64,000 nt of DNA from Rhodanobacter sp. DHG33. GTDB taxonomy: Bacteria > Pseudomonadota > Gammaproteobacteria > Xanthomonadales > Rhodanobacteraceae. The DNA lies in assembly GCF_014843005.1 (NCBI RefSeq), contig NZ_JACYXM010000006.1, positions 380,757 to 444,756 of the forward strand, given 5' to 3'. This document shows positions 8,912 through 17,499 of this stretch, piece after piece. The notes beneath the pieces were generated by a model. It saw only the letters and a list, made by a program, of their open reading frames with translations, did no database searches and was not told where the DNA came from. Both the position numbers and the translations under genes were made by a program. Positions within the stretch are counted from its first letter, which is position 1; each line of letters opens with the position of its first letter.

Positions 8912-9703
8912 TCAGCGTGCGGCCCATGCCGGGGCGCGTTTGTCGAGGAAGGCGGTGAGACCCTCCTGGCCTTCCGGCGATACGCGCAGGCGGGCGATCA
9001 GCGCGGCGTTGTCGCGGTCGATGCGTTCGGCGGCGGTTTCGTCGAGCTCCCCCATGCGGTAGACGAGCCGCTTGGCCTCGCGCTGGGCTTCCGGCCCGGC
9101 CTTGGCCAGCAGCTTCAGCGCGAAGGCCACGGCTTCGTCCAGCGCCGCGGGCGCGACGACCTGGTGCAGCAGGCCGATGCGTTGCGCCTCGGCGGCGTCG
9201 AACACCTCGCCGGTGAGGAACAGCTTGCGGGTGTGACGCAGCCCGATGGCGGCAAGGACGTAAGGCGAGATCACCGCCGGCACCAGGCCCAGCTTCACTT
9301 CGGTGAGCCCGAACTTGGCATCCTCCGCGCCGATGGCGATGTCGCAGCAGGCGACCAGGCCCACACCGCCGCCATAGGCCGCGCCATTGACGCGGGCGAC
9401 GGTGGGTTTGGGGCAGAACTGCAGGCTGCGCATCAGGCGTGCAAGACGCAGCGAGTCGTCGCGGTTTTCCGCTTCGCTGGATTTCGCCATGCCGCGCATC
9501 CAGTTGAGGTCCGCGCCGGCCGAGAAACTGGCGCCGCTGCCGGTGAGGACCACGGCGCGCACCGCCGGGTCGCGGCCAGCATCCTCGATGGCGGCGGTGA
9601 GCTCGGCGATCAGCGCGTCGTCGAACGCGTTGTGCACTTCGGGGCGGTGCATGGCCAGCGTGCGTACGCCGGCGTGGTCGGTGATCTGTACGGAGGAAGC
9701 CAT
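8912..9703 (-). CDS. liuC: Enoyl-CoA hydratase family, probable methylglutaconyl-CoA hydratase
   Basis: This 263-residue crotonase-fold enzyme would hydrate 3-methylglutaconyl-CoA to HMG-CoA. The oxyanion-hole segment SGASFSAGADLNWMRGMA and the second loop GAAYGGGVGLVACCDIAIG are present, and a Glu in FGLTEVKLG is a candidate catalytic base. The name rests on context: it heads the liuC-VOC-liuD-ABM-liuE run. The start has AGGA seven bases upstream. The promoter must lie in the 120-base gap shared with the divergent feo operon. Confidence 0.88.
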   Translation of the reverse strand: MASSVQITDHAGVRTLAMHRPEVHNAFDDALIAELTAAIEDAGRDPAVRAVVLTGSGASFSAGADLNWMRGMAKSSEAENRDDSLRLARLMRSLQFCPKPTVARVNGAAYGGGVGLVACCDIAIGAEDAKFGLTEVKLGLVPAVISPYVLAAIGLRHTRKLFLTGEVFDAAEAQRIGLLHQVVAPAALDEAVAFALKLLAKAGPEAQREAKRLVYRMGELDETAAERIDRDNAALIARLRVSPEGQEGLTAFLDKRAPAWAAR

Positions 9704-9767
9704 CGGAGGATCCTGCGGAGATAAAGCGCCATTTTAAATCGTTGCGCGACCCGTGCCCTGGCGGTCC

Positions 9768-9795
9768 TGCAATACGCGCGTAATATGGCTACAAT
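9768..9795 (+). promoter_or_regulatory. Putative feo promoter
   Basis: TACAAT at 9790-9795 fits a -10 box. A poor -35 (around TGCAAT at 9768-9773) lies 16 bases upstream. The adjoining Fur box begins inside the -10, as expected for iron repression. Confidence 0.4.
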
Positions 9796-9811
9796 GCGAA
9801 CCATTCTTATT
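9793..9811 (+). promoter_or_regulatory. Fur box upstream of feoA
   Basis: AATGCGAACCATTCTTATT is a close match to the inverted-repeat Fur consensus (AATGATAAT-C-ATTATCATT type). It lies just before feoA and overlaps the proposed -10. Known Fur biology predicts repression of feoAB when iron is plentiful. Confidence 0.7.
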
Positions 9812-9827
9812 TGTACTCGGATTGACC

Positions 9828-10070
9828 GTGCGCTTGTCCGACTTGCCGAAGGGTGTCGCCGCCGTGGTGGACCGCGTGGATGACGCGCACGCCAACGACA
9901 CGGTGGCGCAGCGCCTGCGCGACCTCGGCTTCGTCGATGGCGAGCCGGTGCGCGTGGTGGCGCGGGCGCCGCTGGGTGCCGATCCGCTGCTGATCCAGAT
10001 CGGCTTCACCCGCTTCGCGCTGCGCCGCGTCGAGGCCGCGCGCGTGAACGTGCGCCCGGAGGCGGCATGA
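9828..10070 (+). CDS. feoA: Ferrous iron transport accessory protein FeoA
   Basis: FeoA is a small SH3-like cytoplasmic partner of the FeoB ferrous iron channel. The 80 residues from the GTG start read VRLSDLPKGVAAVVDRV, then QRLRDLGFVDGEPVRVVARAP, the usual FeoA pattern. An in-frame TTG six bases upstream is an alternative; the longer reading back to 9753 would run through the Fur box and is rejected. The stop overlaps the feoB start by four bases (ATGA), so the two are translationally coupled. Confidence 0.92.
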   Translation: MRLSDLPKGVAAVVDRVDDAHANDTVAQRLRDLGFVDGEPVRVVARAPLGADPLLIQIGFTRFALRRVEAARVNVRPEAA

Positions 10071-11902
10071 GCGCCGACGCCCTGCGCATTGCCCTGGTGG
10101 GCAATCCCAACTGCGGCAAGACCGCGCTGTTCAACCTGCTCACCGGCGGCCGGCAGAAGGTGGCCAATTACGCGGGCGTCACCATCGAGCGCAAGGAAGG
10201 GCGTTTCGCGGCGCCGTCCGGGCGCATGCTGCAGATACTCGACCTGCCGGGTGCGTACAGCTTCGATGCGGTCAGCCCCGACGAGCAGATCACCCGCGAC
10301 GTGCTGGAAGGCAACTATCCCGGCGAGGCGCCGCCGGATCTGATCGTCTGCGTGGCCGACGCCACCAACCTGCGCCTGCACCTGCGCTTCGTGCTGGAAG
10401 TGCGGCGGCTGGGCCGCCCGGTGGTGCTGGCCCTGAACATGATGGATGCGGCGCGCCGGCGCGGCATCGAGATCGACGTGCCGGAGCTGTCGCGCCGCCT
10501 GGGCCTGCCGGTGGTGGAGACCATCGCGGTGAAGCGCGGCGGCGCGCAGGCGCTGGTGGAGCGCGTGGACGGCGAACTGCCGCAGGCCGCACCGGCGCAG
10601 GCCGACGACGCGGCCAGCCGCAGCGGCCTGCATGCGCAGGTGCGCGAGCTGCTCGCTGCCACCGTCCGCATGCCGCGCCAGACCGCGGAGCTGGACGACG
10701 CGCTGGACCATTGGGCGCTGCATCCGGTGTTCGGTCTCGCCATCCTCGCGGTGGTGATGTTCCTGGTGTTCCAGGCGGTGTATGCCGCCGGCAAGCCGAT
10801 GACCGACCTGATCGGCGACGGTTTCGCCTGGCTCGGCGCGCATGTTGCCGCATGGTTGCCGGCAGGGCCGCTGCAGGGGCTGATCACCGACGGCATCTTC
10901 ACCGGCCTGGGCACGGTACTGGGCTTCATGCCCGAGATCCTGGTGCTGTTCTTCTTCATCCTCGTACTGGAGGAGTCAGGCTACCTGCCGCGCGCGGCCT
11001 TCCTGCTGGACCGGCTGATGCTGTCGGTGGGGCTGACCGGGCGTTCGTTCATTCCGCTGCTCTCCAGTTTCGCCTGCGCCATTCCCGGCATCATGGGCAC
11101 GCGCTCGATCACCGATCCGCGCGACCGCATCGCTACCATCCTGGTGGCGCCGTTGATGACCTGTTCGGCGCGCCTGCCGGTGTATGCGCTGCTGATCGGC
11201 GCCTTCATCCCGGCGCATCGCGTGTTCGGCCTGTTCAACCTGCAAGGGCTGGTGTTGTTCGCGCTGTATCTCGCGGGCATCCTCGGCGCGATGCTGGTGG
11301 GCTGGGTGATGAAGCGCATCCGTCGCGACCAGGGTGACCATGCGCTGCTGATGGAGCTGCCCTCGTATCGCCTGCCCAAGGTGCGCGATGTGACGATCGG
11401 TCTGTACGAGCGCGGCATGGTCTTCCTGAAGCGGCTGACCGGCGTGATCCTCGCGCTCACCGTGCTGATGTGGGCGCTGTCCACGTTCCCCGCGCCGCCG
11501 GCGGGAGCCACCGGGCCGGCCATCGACTACAGCTTCGCGGGCCACCTGGGCCATTGGCTGGCGTATCCGTTCGCGCCGATCGGCTTCAACTGGCAGATGA
11601 GCCTGGCATTGATTCCAGCCTTCGCCGCGCGCGAAACGGCGGTGGCCGCGCTGGCCACGGTGTACGCGGTGGGCGGCGATGCGGGCCAGCTCGCGCCGGC
11701 GCTGGCGTCGCACGTGTCGCTGGCCTCCGCACTGTCGCTGCTGGTGTGGTTCGCCTATGCGCCGCAGTGCATGTCGACGCTGGCCGTCATCAGGCGCGAG
11801 ACCGGCGAGTGGCGCAACGTGGCCATCTCGTTCGGCTATCAGTTCGTGATGGCTTATGCGGCGTCTTTCCTGGTGTACCAGGTCGCGAGCGTGCTGGCAT
11901 GA
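10067..11902 (+). CDS. feoB: Ferrous iron transporter FeoB
   Basis: FeoB is the inner-membrane Fe(II) transporter with a cytosolic G-protein domain. The 611 residues start with G1 GNPNCGKT (residues 13-20), then G3 DLPG and a G4-like ALNMMD. Two gate regions with many membrane helices follow, including the conserved SCxxPVY-like segment TCSARLPVYALL. It is shorter than the 773-residue E. coli protein because the spacer domain and C-terminal tail are reduced. It overlaps feoA by four bases and the next gene by four bases, forming one operon under the Fur box. Confidence 0.96.
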   Translation: MSADALRIALVGNPNCGKTALFNLLTGGRQKVANYAGVTIERKEGRFAAPSGRMLQILDLPGAYSFDAVSPDEQITRDVLEGNYPGEAPPDLIVCVADATNLRLHLRFVLEVRRLGRPVVLALNMMDAARRRGIEIDVPELSRRLGLPVVETIAVKRGGAQALVERVDGELPQAAPAQADDAASRSGLHAQVRELLAATVRMPRQTAELDDALDHWALHPVFGLAILAVVMFLVFQAVYAAGKPMTDLIGDGFAWLGAHVAAWLPAGPLQGLITDGIFTGLGTVLGFMPEILVLFFFILVLEESGYLPRAAFLLDRLMLSVGLTGRSFIPLLSSFACAIPGIMGTRSITDPRDRIATILVAPLMTCSARLPVYALLIGAFIPAHRVFGLFNLQGLVLFALYLAGILGAMLVGWVMKRIRRDQGDHALLMELPSYRLPKVRDVTIGLYERGMVFLKRLTGVILALTVLMWALSTFPAPPAGATGPAIDYSFAGHLGHWLAYPFAPIGFNWQMSLALIPAFAARETAVAALATVYAVGGDAGQLAPALASHVSLASALSLLVWFAYAPQCMSTLAVIRRETGEWRNVAISFGYQFVMAYAASFLVYQVASVLA

Positions 11903-12198
11903 GCAACGGCCTGCTGATCCAGTACATCGTCATCGGCCTGGTGGTGGCGGCCAGTGCGCTGGTGGCGTTCCGCAAGCTGGCACCGCAGCTGACCAGCCGT
12001 TGGTTGGCTGCCGCTGCGATACGCCTGTCGCGCAGCGATTCGCGCCTGATGAAAGAGCTGGGGCGCCGCCTGCAGCCCAGTCAGGGCACGGGCGATTGCA
12101 GCGATGGCTGCAGTACCTGCGGCGCCTGCGGACCGAAGCCCCCTGCGGCTGCGAAGGGCGACGCGATGCCGCTGCATTTCCGGCCACGCGATCGCTGA
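11899..12198 (+). CDS. Small Cys-rich membrane protein of the feo operon (DUF6587-like)
   Basis: The 99-residue product overlaps the feoB stop (ATGA). It has one membrane helix near the N-terminus (QYIVIGLVVAASALVAFRKL) and a cytoplasmic tail with a Cys cluster CSDGCSTCGACG near residues 75-86. It fills the slot of FeoC, and the Cys cluster could bind iron or an Fe-S cluster. That role is inferred from position and composition. No winged-helix FeoC domain is seen. Confidence 0.8.
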   Translation: MSNGLLIQYIVIGLVVAASALVAFRKLAPQLTSRWLAAAAIRLSRSDSRLMKELGRRLQPSQGTGDCSDGCSTCGACGPKPPAAAKGDAMPLHFRPRDR

Positions 12199-12199
12199 G

Positions 12200-12226
12200 G
12201 CAGGTTGGGGTGTGCCCCCAACCTGC
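12200..12226 (+). terminator. Hairpin terminator after the feo operon
   Basis: Eleven-base-pair perfect arms GCAGGTTGGGG/CCCCAACCTGC with a five-base loop start two bases after the last feo stop. A second 9-bp hairpin (12245-12265) follows. Neither has a strong T tract. They separate the convergent feo operon and phospholipase D-like gene. Confidence 0.6.
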
Positions 12227-12285
12227 ATTCGTACCGTTCCAGCCTCCTCCTGCATGGCAGGAGGAAGCGTTGCCCGGAACTGCCC

Positions 12286-13311
12286 TCAGTTCGACCAGGG
12301 CGTACCGCCCGAATAGTCGCTGCTCATGGTGCTTTCCAGCTTCGAAATGATGCTGGAGTTGGTGGTGGTCAGGCCCAGCTCGCGGTTTTCGGTCAGCGAG
12401 GCGTTGGAGAAATTCTCCGAGCCCACGAACGCCAGCTGGCTGGCCGTGCCGTAGTCCGCCACGATCGCCTTGGCGTGGATGTACAGCGAAGTGCTGTTGT
12501 CTGGATAGGTGCTGATGTTCGCGCCGGCACTGGTCAGCTCGTCGAATTCGCTGGCGTAGTCGTTGTCGTCGTTGGTCATCACGATGGTGACGCTCACGCC
12601 GCTCGCGGCGGCATTTTCCAAGGCGCTGACGATGGCGCTGTCGCTCATTTCTTCGTTCTCGACCAGCAGGCTGGTGGTCGCGTTGTTGATGATGCTGAGC
12701 AGCGAAGACTCGGAATTGGTCGGGCTCCACACGAGGTCGTCGCCATCGGGCGGCGTCACCGTGGAGTGCGCATAGTCCTTGGCGAAGGTGGCCTCGATGG
12801 CGGCGATGTCGTTGGCGTCGTTCTCGATCACCGCGAAGTCGCGGGTGGTGCTGTAGTAACGGCTGGTGAGGTTGGCCGTCATGATCGCGGTCTGTGCGCT
12901 GGACGTTGCGGCGTCGATGGTGATCGTCTTCTGGTGGGTCGCCTGGTACTTGGTGTAGGCCCACTTCACCTTCACGCCGCAGCTGTTGAGCTGATTGTAG
13001 GCGGCGGTGTTGTTGCTCTTCTCCAGGTTCACGTCGAGGATCACGCGAACGGTCACGCCGCGGGAAACGGCATTGCACAGGTCGGTCTGCGCGGTGGTGT
13101 CCTGCAATTCGTACATCGTCATGTCGATGGTCGACTTCGCCGAATTGATCAGGTTGTAGATCGAGGTGTAGCCCTGGTCGGGGAAGACCACCAGCGTCTG
13201 CGAGGCGGTCTGCGCTGCGGCAGGCAGGGCCGCGCCGAGTGTGCCGGCCATGGCCAGCATCGCGGACAGGGCGGTCTTTGCGAAAACGGAACGCTTGCAA
13301 CGGCTTTTCAT
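12286..13311 (-). CDS. Secreted phospholipase D-like protein
   Basis: The 341-residue protein has a signal peptide (Lys/Arg-rich start, hydrophobic core, cleavage near ALPAAAQ at about residue 34). It has two HKD-type motifs: HQKTITID (H126) and HAKAIVAD (H279), each followed by an Asn in ANLTSR or SENFSN, as in PLD-superfamily phosphodiesterases. It would act in the periplasm or outside on phospholipid or nucleic acid; which is not clear. The region between the motifs is rich in Asn, Ser, Thr and Asp. It is monocistronic and faces the feo operon. Confidence 0.88.
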   Translation of the reverse strand: MKSRCKRSVFAKTALSAMLAMAGTLGAALPAAAQTASQTLVVFPDQGYTSIYNLINSAKSTIDMTMYELQDTTAQTDLCNAVSRGVTVRVILDVNLEKSNNTAAYNQLNSCGVKVKWAYTKYQATHQKTITIDAATSSAQTAIMTANLTSRYYSTTRDFAVIENDANDIAAIEATFAKDYAHSTVTPPDGDDLVWSPTNSESSLLSIINNATTSLLVENEEMSDSAIVSALENAAASGVSVTIVMTNDDNDYASEFDELTSAGANISTYPDNSTSLYIHAKAIVADYGTASQLAFVGSENFSNASLTENRELGLTTTNSSIISKLESTMSSDYSGGTPWSN

Positions 13312-13768
13312 GTCTGGATCCTTGTCGTCGAGTTGAGTGGACGCATTTCCTTGCGTGATCGACTGCCGCTCTCCCTGCGCGGCTTCGGCCGACCGGACTC
13401 CGGTCATCCCCCAATGTCGGCACTGTGCGTGCCGCAGCCGAAGCGGCAATGACAACTGCCATGCGTGACATGAATTTTTCTGCTGGATTGCAGGCATCCC
13501 TCTAGCACAGCGAAGTGCGAGGCCTGTCACGTTCGAATGAACGTAGGCAAAGGGCGTGACCCGAGCGGGGAGTTCTACGCCAATCAGTGGACGGCGCTCT
13601 CGCCCGCCAGCGAATGCTCTTCGCCGATATGGCCACGAAGGGTGCGCGTTGGTGCACCTGGTGTGCTGCGGGAAAGCAGCAACCTATGCAGCCCGACAAT
13701 AATCGGCCAGCGAGAGGTGCTTCGTGCGGCGCGAAGTCGGAATGCCCCCGACTTCGTTCACCCAAAGG
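13312..13768. other. 457-base gap between the PLD gene and liuB
   Basis: No convincing gene. It holds the upstream region of the PLD gene, a palindrome ACGTTC-GAAT-GAACGT at 13529-13544 that could be an operator, and a hairpin at its right end. Short reading frames here have Arg/Pro-skewed composition typical of chance frames. Confidence 0.5.
13732..13756 (-). terminator. Hairpin after liuB
   Basis: Nine-base-pair arms CGAAGTCGG/CCGACTTCG with a 7-base loop lie 12 bases past the liuB stop. No T tract. Confidence 0.5.
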
Positions 13769-15376
13769 CTACATGCGGAACACGCCGTAACGCTGCGGCT
13801 CGATCGGCGCGTTCATCGACGCGGAGATCGCCAGGCCCAGCACGCGGCGCGTGTCGGCCGGGTCGATGATGCCGTCGTCCCACAGGCGGGCACTCGCGTA
13901 GTAGGGATGACCCTGGCGCTCGTACTGCTCGCGGATCGGCGCCTTGAAGGTTTCCTCTTCTTCCGCGCTCCACGACTTGCCGCTGGCTTCGAGGCCATCG
14001 CGCTTCACCGTGGCGAGCACCGAGGCGGCCTGTTCGCCGCCCATCACGCTGATGCGCGAATTCGGCCACATCCACAGGAAGCGGGCGCCATAAGCGCGGC
14101 CGCACATGGCGTAGTTGCCGGCGCCGAAGCTGCCGCCGATCACCACGGTGAACTTCGGTACATGCGAGCAGGCCACCGCCGTCACCATCTTGGCACCATC
14201 CTTCGCGATGCCGGCCTGTTCGTATTTCTTGCCCACCATGAAGCCGGTGATGTTCTGCAGGAACACTAGCGGCACATTGCGCTGGTTGCACAGTTCGATG
14301 AAGTGCGCGCCCTTGAGCGCGCTCTCGGCGAACAGGATGCCGTTGTTGGCGACGATGCCCACCGGGTAGCCGTGGATGTGTGCGAAGCCGCACACTAGGG
14401 TCTTGCCGTAGCGTGCCTTGAATTCATGGAATTCCGAGCCGTCCACGATGCGCGCGATCACCTCGCGGATGTCGAACGGGCGGCGGGTGTCCTCGGGGAT
14501 CACGCCGTACAGCTCGTTGGCCGGATATTTCGGCTCCGCGGGTTCGCGCAGCGCCAGCGGCATGGCCTTCTTACGGTTGAGGCTGGCCACGATGTCGCGG
14601 GCGATGGAGAGGGCGTGCGCGTCGTTTTCGGCATAGTGGTCGGCCACGCCGGAGACGGCGGTGTGGACGTCCGCGCCTCCCAGCGTTTCCGCATCGACTA
14701 CCTCGCCGGTGGCGGCTTTCACCAGCGGCGGACCGCCGAGGAAGATCGTGCCCTGTTCGCGCACGATGACGGTCTCGTCGCTCATCGCCGGCACGTAGGC
14801 GCCGCCGGCGGTGCAGCTGCCCATCACCACCGCGATCTGCGGAATGCCCAGGCCCGACATGCGTGCCTGGTTGTAGAAGATGCGGCCGAAGTGTTCCTTG
14901 TCCGGAAACACCTCGTCCTGCAGTGGCAGGAAGGCGCCGCCGGAATCGACCAGGTACACGCAGGGCAGGCGGTTTTCCAGCGCCACTTCCTGCGCGCGCA
15001 GATGCTTTTTCACCGTCATCGGGAAGTAGGTGCCGCCCTTCACCGTGGCGTCGTTGGCGACCACCAGCACTTCGTTGCCATGGATGCGGCCGATGCCGGT
15101 GATGAGGCCGGCGCCCGGCGCCGCGTCGTCGTACATGCCGTGCGCGGCCAGCGGCGAGAGTTCCAGGAAGGGCGAACCGGGATCGAGCAGGGCACGGATG
15201 CGTTCGCGTGGCAGCAGCTTGCCGCGCGCGGTGTGCTTTTCGCGGGCCTTGGCCCCGCCGCCTTCGGCATTGCGCGCCAGTTCACCGTGCAATTCGTGGG
15301 TGAGCGCGCGCAGCCGTTCGCTGCTGGCCTGGAATTCGGGACTACGCGGATCGATCTGCGAAACGATGACACTCAT
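13769..15376 (-). CDS. liuB: Methylcrotonyl-CoA carboxylase, carboxyltransferase beta subunit
   Basis: This subunit transfers the carboxyl group from biotin to 3-methylcrotonyl-CoA. The 535-residue protein has the acyl-CoA carboxyltransferase fold in two crotonase-like halves. The N-terminal half has [18 protein letters not shown] and [18 protein letters not shown]; the C-terminal half has [21 protein letters not shown] and a Gly-rich [14 protein letters not shown] oxyanion region. The ATG at 15376 was taken over a TTG nine bases upstream. It is alone here, away from its partner liuD, with the feo operon and PLD gene between them. Confidence 0.94.
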   Translation of the reverse strand: MSVIVSQIDPRSPEFQASSERLRALTHELHGELARNAEGGGAKAREKHTARGKLLPRERIRALLDPGSPFLELSPLAAHGMYDDAAPGAGLITGIGRIHGNEVLVVANDATVKGGTYFPMTVKKHLRAQEVALENRLPCVYLVDSGGAFLPLQDEVFPDKEHFGRIFYNQARMSGLGIPQIAVVMGSCTAGGAYVPAMSDETVIVREQGTIFLGGPPLVKAATGEVVDAETLGGADVHTAVSGVADHYAENDAHALSIARDIVASLNRKKAMPLALREPAEPKYPANELYGVIPEDTRRPFDIREVIARIVDGSEFHEFKARYGKTLVCGFAHIHGYPVGIVANNGILFAESALKGAHFIELCNQRNVPLVFLQNITGFMVGKKYEQAGIAKDGAKMVTAVACSHVPKFTVVIGGSFGAGNYAMCGRAYGARFLWMWPNSRISVMGGEQAASVLATVKRDGLEASGKSWSAEEEETFKAPIREQYERQGHPYYASARLWDDGIIDPADTRRVLGLAISASMNAPIEPQRYGVFRM

Positions 15377-15525
15377 GCGCGGCAACCGTCGGGGTAAACA
15401 TACGGATCATACCGGCTGCGCGATGGTCGCGAATGATGTTCACGAGGGCGGCCGCAGAAATTGCGGAGGTGCGTCCGGGTGGCTCTTTTGATTATGCGTT
15501 CATGGAGCAACGCCCAAATCAGCCC

Positions 15526-15556
15526 AAAAAAACGGCCGCACAGGGCGGCCGTTTTT
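15526..15556 (-). terminator. Rho-independent terminator after the Ala-rich lipoprotein gene
   Basis: Twelve-base-pair arms AAAAACGGCCGC/GCGGCCGTTTTT flank a 5-base loop. On the minus strand a run of seven T follows, 19 bases beyond the lipoprotein stop. It is a textbook intrinsic terminator and nearly symmetric, so it may work both ways. Confidence 0.9.
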
Positions 15557-15575
15557 CCGAACTGCGAAACGCGGA

Positions 15576-15944
15576 TCAGTGACCCTGCATCGCGTCCTTC
15601 GCCTTGGCGGCAGCGTCCTTCGCGGCGCCGGCGGCGTCCTTCGCAGCGTCGGCAGCCTTGCCGGCAGCAGCAGCGGCGTTGCCGGCGGCGCTGGCAGCAG
15701 CGGCAGGCGTGGTAGCAGCCGGGGCGGCAGCGGTGGAGGCCGGAGCAGCAGCCGGGGCGGCGGCAGGAGCAGCAGCCGGAGCGGCAGCGGTGGCAGCCGA
15801 GGCGGCCTTTTGGGCCTGGTCGGCGGACTGCTGAGCCTGGTCAGCAGACTGCTGGGCGTTCTGCGCGGAGTCCTGCGCGCCGTTGCTGCAAGCCGCCAGC
15901 AGCGCGACGAGCGCGGAGGCGAGAAGGGTACGCGTAAACTTCAT
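15576..15944 (-). CDS. Ala-rich small lipoprotein
   Basis: The 122-residue product starts MKFTRTLLASALVALLAACSN, a lipoprotein signal with lipobox LAAC (Cys19). The mature part is nearly all Ala, Gln, Ser, Asp and Lys, in two styles: SADQAQ-type repeats (residues 25-45), then Pro-Ala and Ala-Lys-Asp repeats to the end. The last third would form a long helix, like Lpp-type or LEA-like coiled proteins. The start has a clear GGAG just upstream. A strong terminator follows, so it is probably a highly expressed single gene. Function unknown. Confidence 0.8.
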   Translation of the reverse strand: MKFTRTLLASALVALLAACSNGAQDSAQNAQQSADQAQQSADQAQKAASAATAAAPAAAPAAAPAAAPASTAAAPAATTPAAAASAAGNAAAAAGKAADAAKDAAGAAKDAAAKAKDAMQGH

Positions 15945-16076
15945 GGTGAATCTCCTTAGCCGTGGAATGCCGAATGGCGGATTATTAATAGCGCTTTCCA
16001 GCGCCCGGCGCCATAACTTTCGCAGAGCCGCTTCAGACTCCGTTGAAGGCCGGTATGGCGCGTTTCCGGGGGGATT

Positions 16077-17261
16077 TCAGTCGATGCGCTCCACCGCGAT
16101 CGCGGTGGCCTCGCCGCCGCCGATGCACAGGCTGGCAACGCCGCGCTTGAGACCCCGGGTTTTCAGCGCATTGAGCAGGGTCACCACCAGGCGGGCGCCG
16201 CTGGCGCCGATCGGGTGGCCCAGCGCGCAGGCGCCGCCGTTGACGTTGACCTTCTCGTGCGGGATGCCGAGTTCCTTGATCGGTGCCATGGCCACCACGG
16301 CGAAAGCCTCGTTGATCTCAAACAGGTCGACGTCGGCCACCTTCCAGCCGGCCTTGTCCAGCACCTTCTGGATGGCGCTGACCGGGGCCGTGGTGAACCA
16401 TTCCGGCTCCTGCGAATGGGTGGCGTGGGCGACGATGCGCGCCAGCGGCTGCAGACCGCGCTTGTGCGCGTCGTCGGCCGACAGCAGCACCACGGCGGCG
16501 GCGCCGTCGGAAATGCTGGAGGAGCTGGCCGCGGTGATGCTGCCGTTTTCCTTGCGGAAGGCCGGCTTCAGCGAGGGGATCTTGGCGATGTCGGAGCGGC
16601 CGGGCTGCTCGTCGGTGTCCACCACCACGTCGCCCTTGCGGCCGGCCACGGTCACCGGGGCGATCTCGCCGGCGAAGGCGCCGGACTGCTGCGCGGCCTG
16701 CGAGCGCTTCACCGATTCGATCGCGAACGCATCCTGGTCTTCGCGGCTGAAGTGGTACTTGTCGGCGCACAGTTCGCCAAACACGCCCATCGCCTTGCCG
16801 TCGTAGGGATTGGTGAGGCCGTCCCAGGCCATGTGGTCGACCAGCTTGCCGTCGCCGTAGCGGATGCCCGTGCGGGCGTTGACCAGGTGCGGCGCGTTGG
16901 TCATCGACTCCATGCCGCCGGCCACCACCACGCCGGCCGAACCGGCCTTGATCAGGTCGTGGCCCAGCATGATCGCCTTCATGCCCGAGCCGCAGACCTT
17001 GTTGATGGTGGTGCAGCCGGCGGACTTCGGCAGGTCGGCTTCCAGCGAAGCCTGGCGCGCCGGCGCCTGGCCGAGGCCGGCCGGCAGCACACAACCCATG
17101 ATGACCTCGCCGACATCGGCAGGCGCTACGCCGGACTGCTCCAGCGCGGCACGGATCGCCGTGGCGCCCAGCTTCTGGGTGGGCACGCCGGTGAACTGGC
17201 CAAGGAAGGAGCCGATGGCGGTGCGCTTGGCACCGACGATGACAACACTGACGTCGGACAT
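16077..17261 (-). CDS. Acetyl-CoA C-acetyltransferase (thiolase)
   Basis: The enzyme condenses or cleaves acetoacetyl-CoA and acetyl-CoA, and would process the acetoacetate made by HMG-CoA lyase. The 394 residues include the nucleophile Cys90 in NKVCGSGMKA, the His motif NVNGGACALGHPIGASGAR and the second Cys in SLCIGGGEATA. The ATG at 17261 gives the normal N-terminus SVVIVGAKRTAIGSF; the longer upstream reading has no homology-like content. It stands divergent from the autotransporter gene, across 238 bases that must hold both promoters. Confidence 0.95.
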   Translation of the reverse strand: MSDVSVVIVGAKRTAIGSFLGQFTGVPTQKLGATAIRAALEQSGVAPADVGEVIMGCVLPAGLGQAPARQASLEADLPKSAGCTTINKVCGSGMKAIMLGHDLIKAGSAGVVVAGGMESMTNAPHLVNARTGIRYGDGKLVDHMAWDGLTNPYDGKAMGVFGELCADKYHFSREDQDAFAIESVKRSQAAQQSGAFAGEIAPVTVAGRKGDVVVDTDEQPGRSDIAKIPSLKPAFRKENGSITAASSSSISDGAAAVVLLSADDAHKRGLQPLARIVAHATHSQEPEWFTTAPVSAIQKVLDKAGWKVADVDLFEINEAFAVVAMAPIKELGIPHEKVNVNGGACALGHPIGASGARLVVTLLNALKTRGLKRGVASLCIGGGEATAIAVERID

Positions 17262-17499
17262 GGGGATCTCCGCAGAATCTCGAATGGCGCATGGCACCGG
17301 GGGAAACAACCGCACGATTATCGCAGTCGGCGGTGCGTCAGACCACCATCCGTCTTCCGGACAGCAGCCGCGGGCGCAGCATGTTGCGCCGACTTGTTGC
17401 GCCAGCGTTGTGCCAAACTCAAGCGAGAGGGTGGAGGGTGCTACCGATTCCGGGGTTCGGGGCAGCTCCGCACGGCAACTGACATGGGTGGGGAAGGCC

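Noticed and set aside
13502-13765. 87-codon minus-strand frame in the PLD-liuB gap
   Set aside because: Arg/Pro/Ser-skewed, no SD, overlaps hairpins.
17291-17482. Short plus-strand frame before the autotransporter
   Set aside because: No family content; the region is better seen as the divergent promoter gap.
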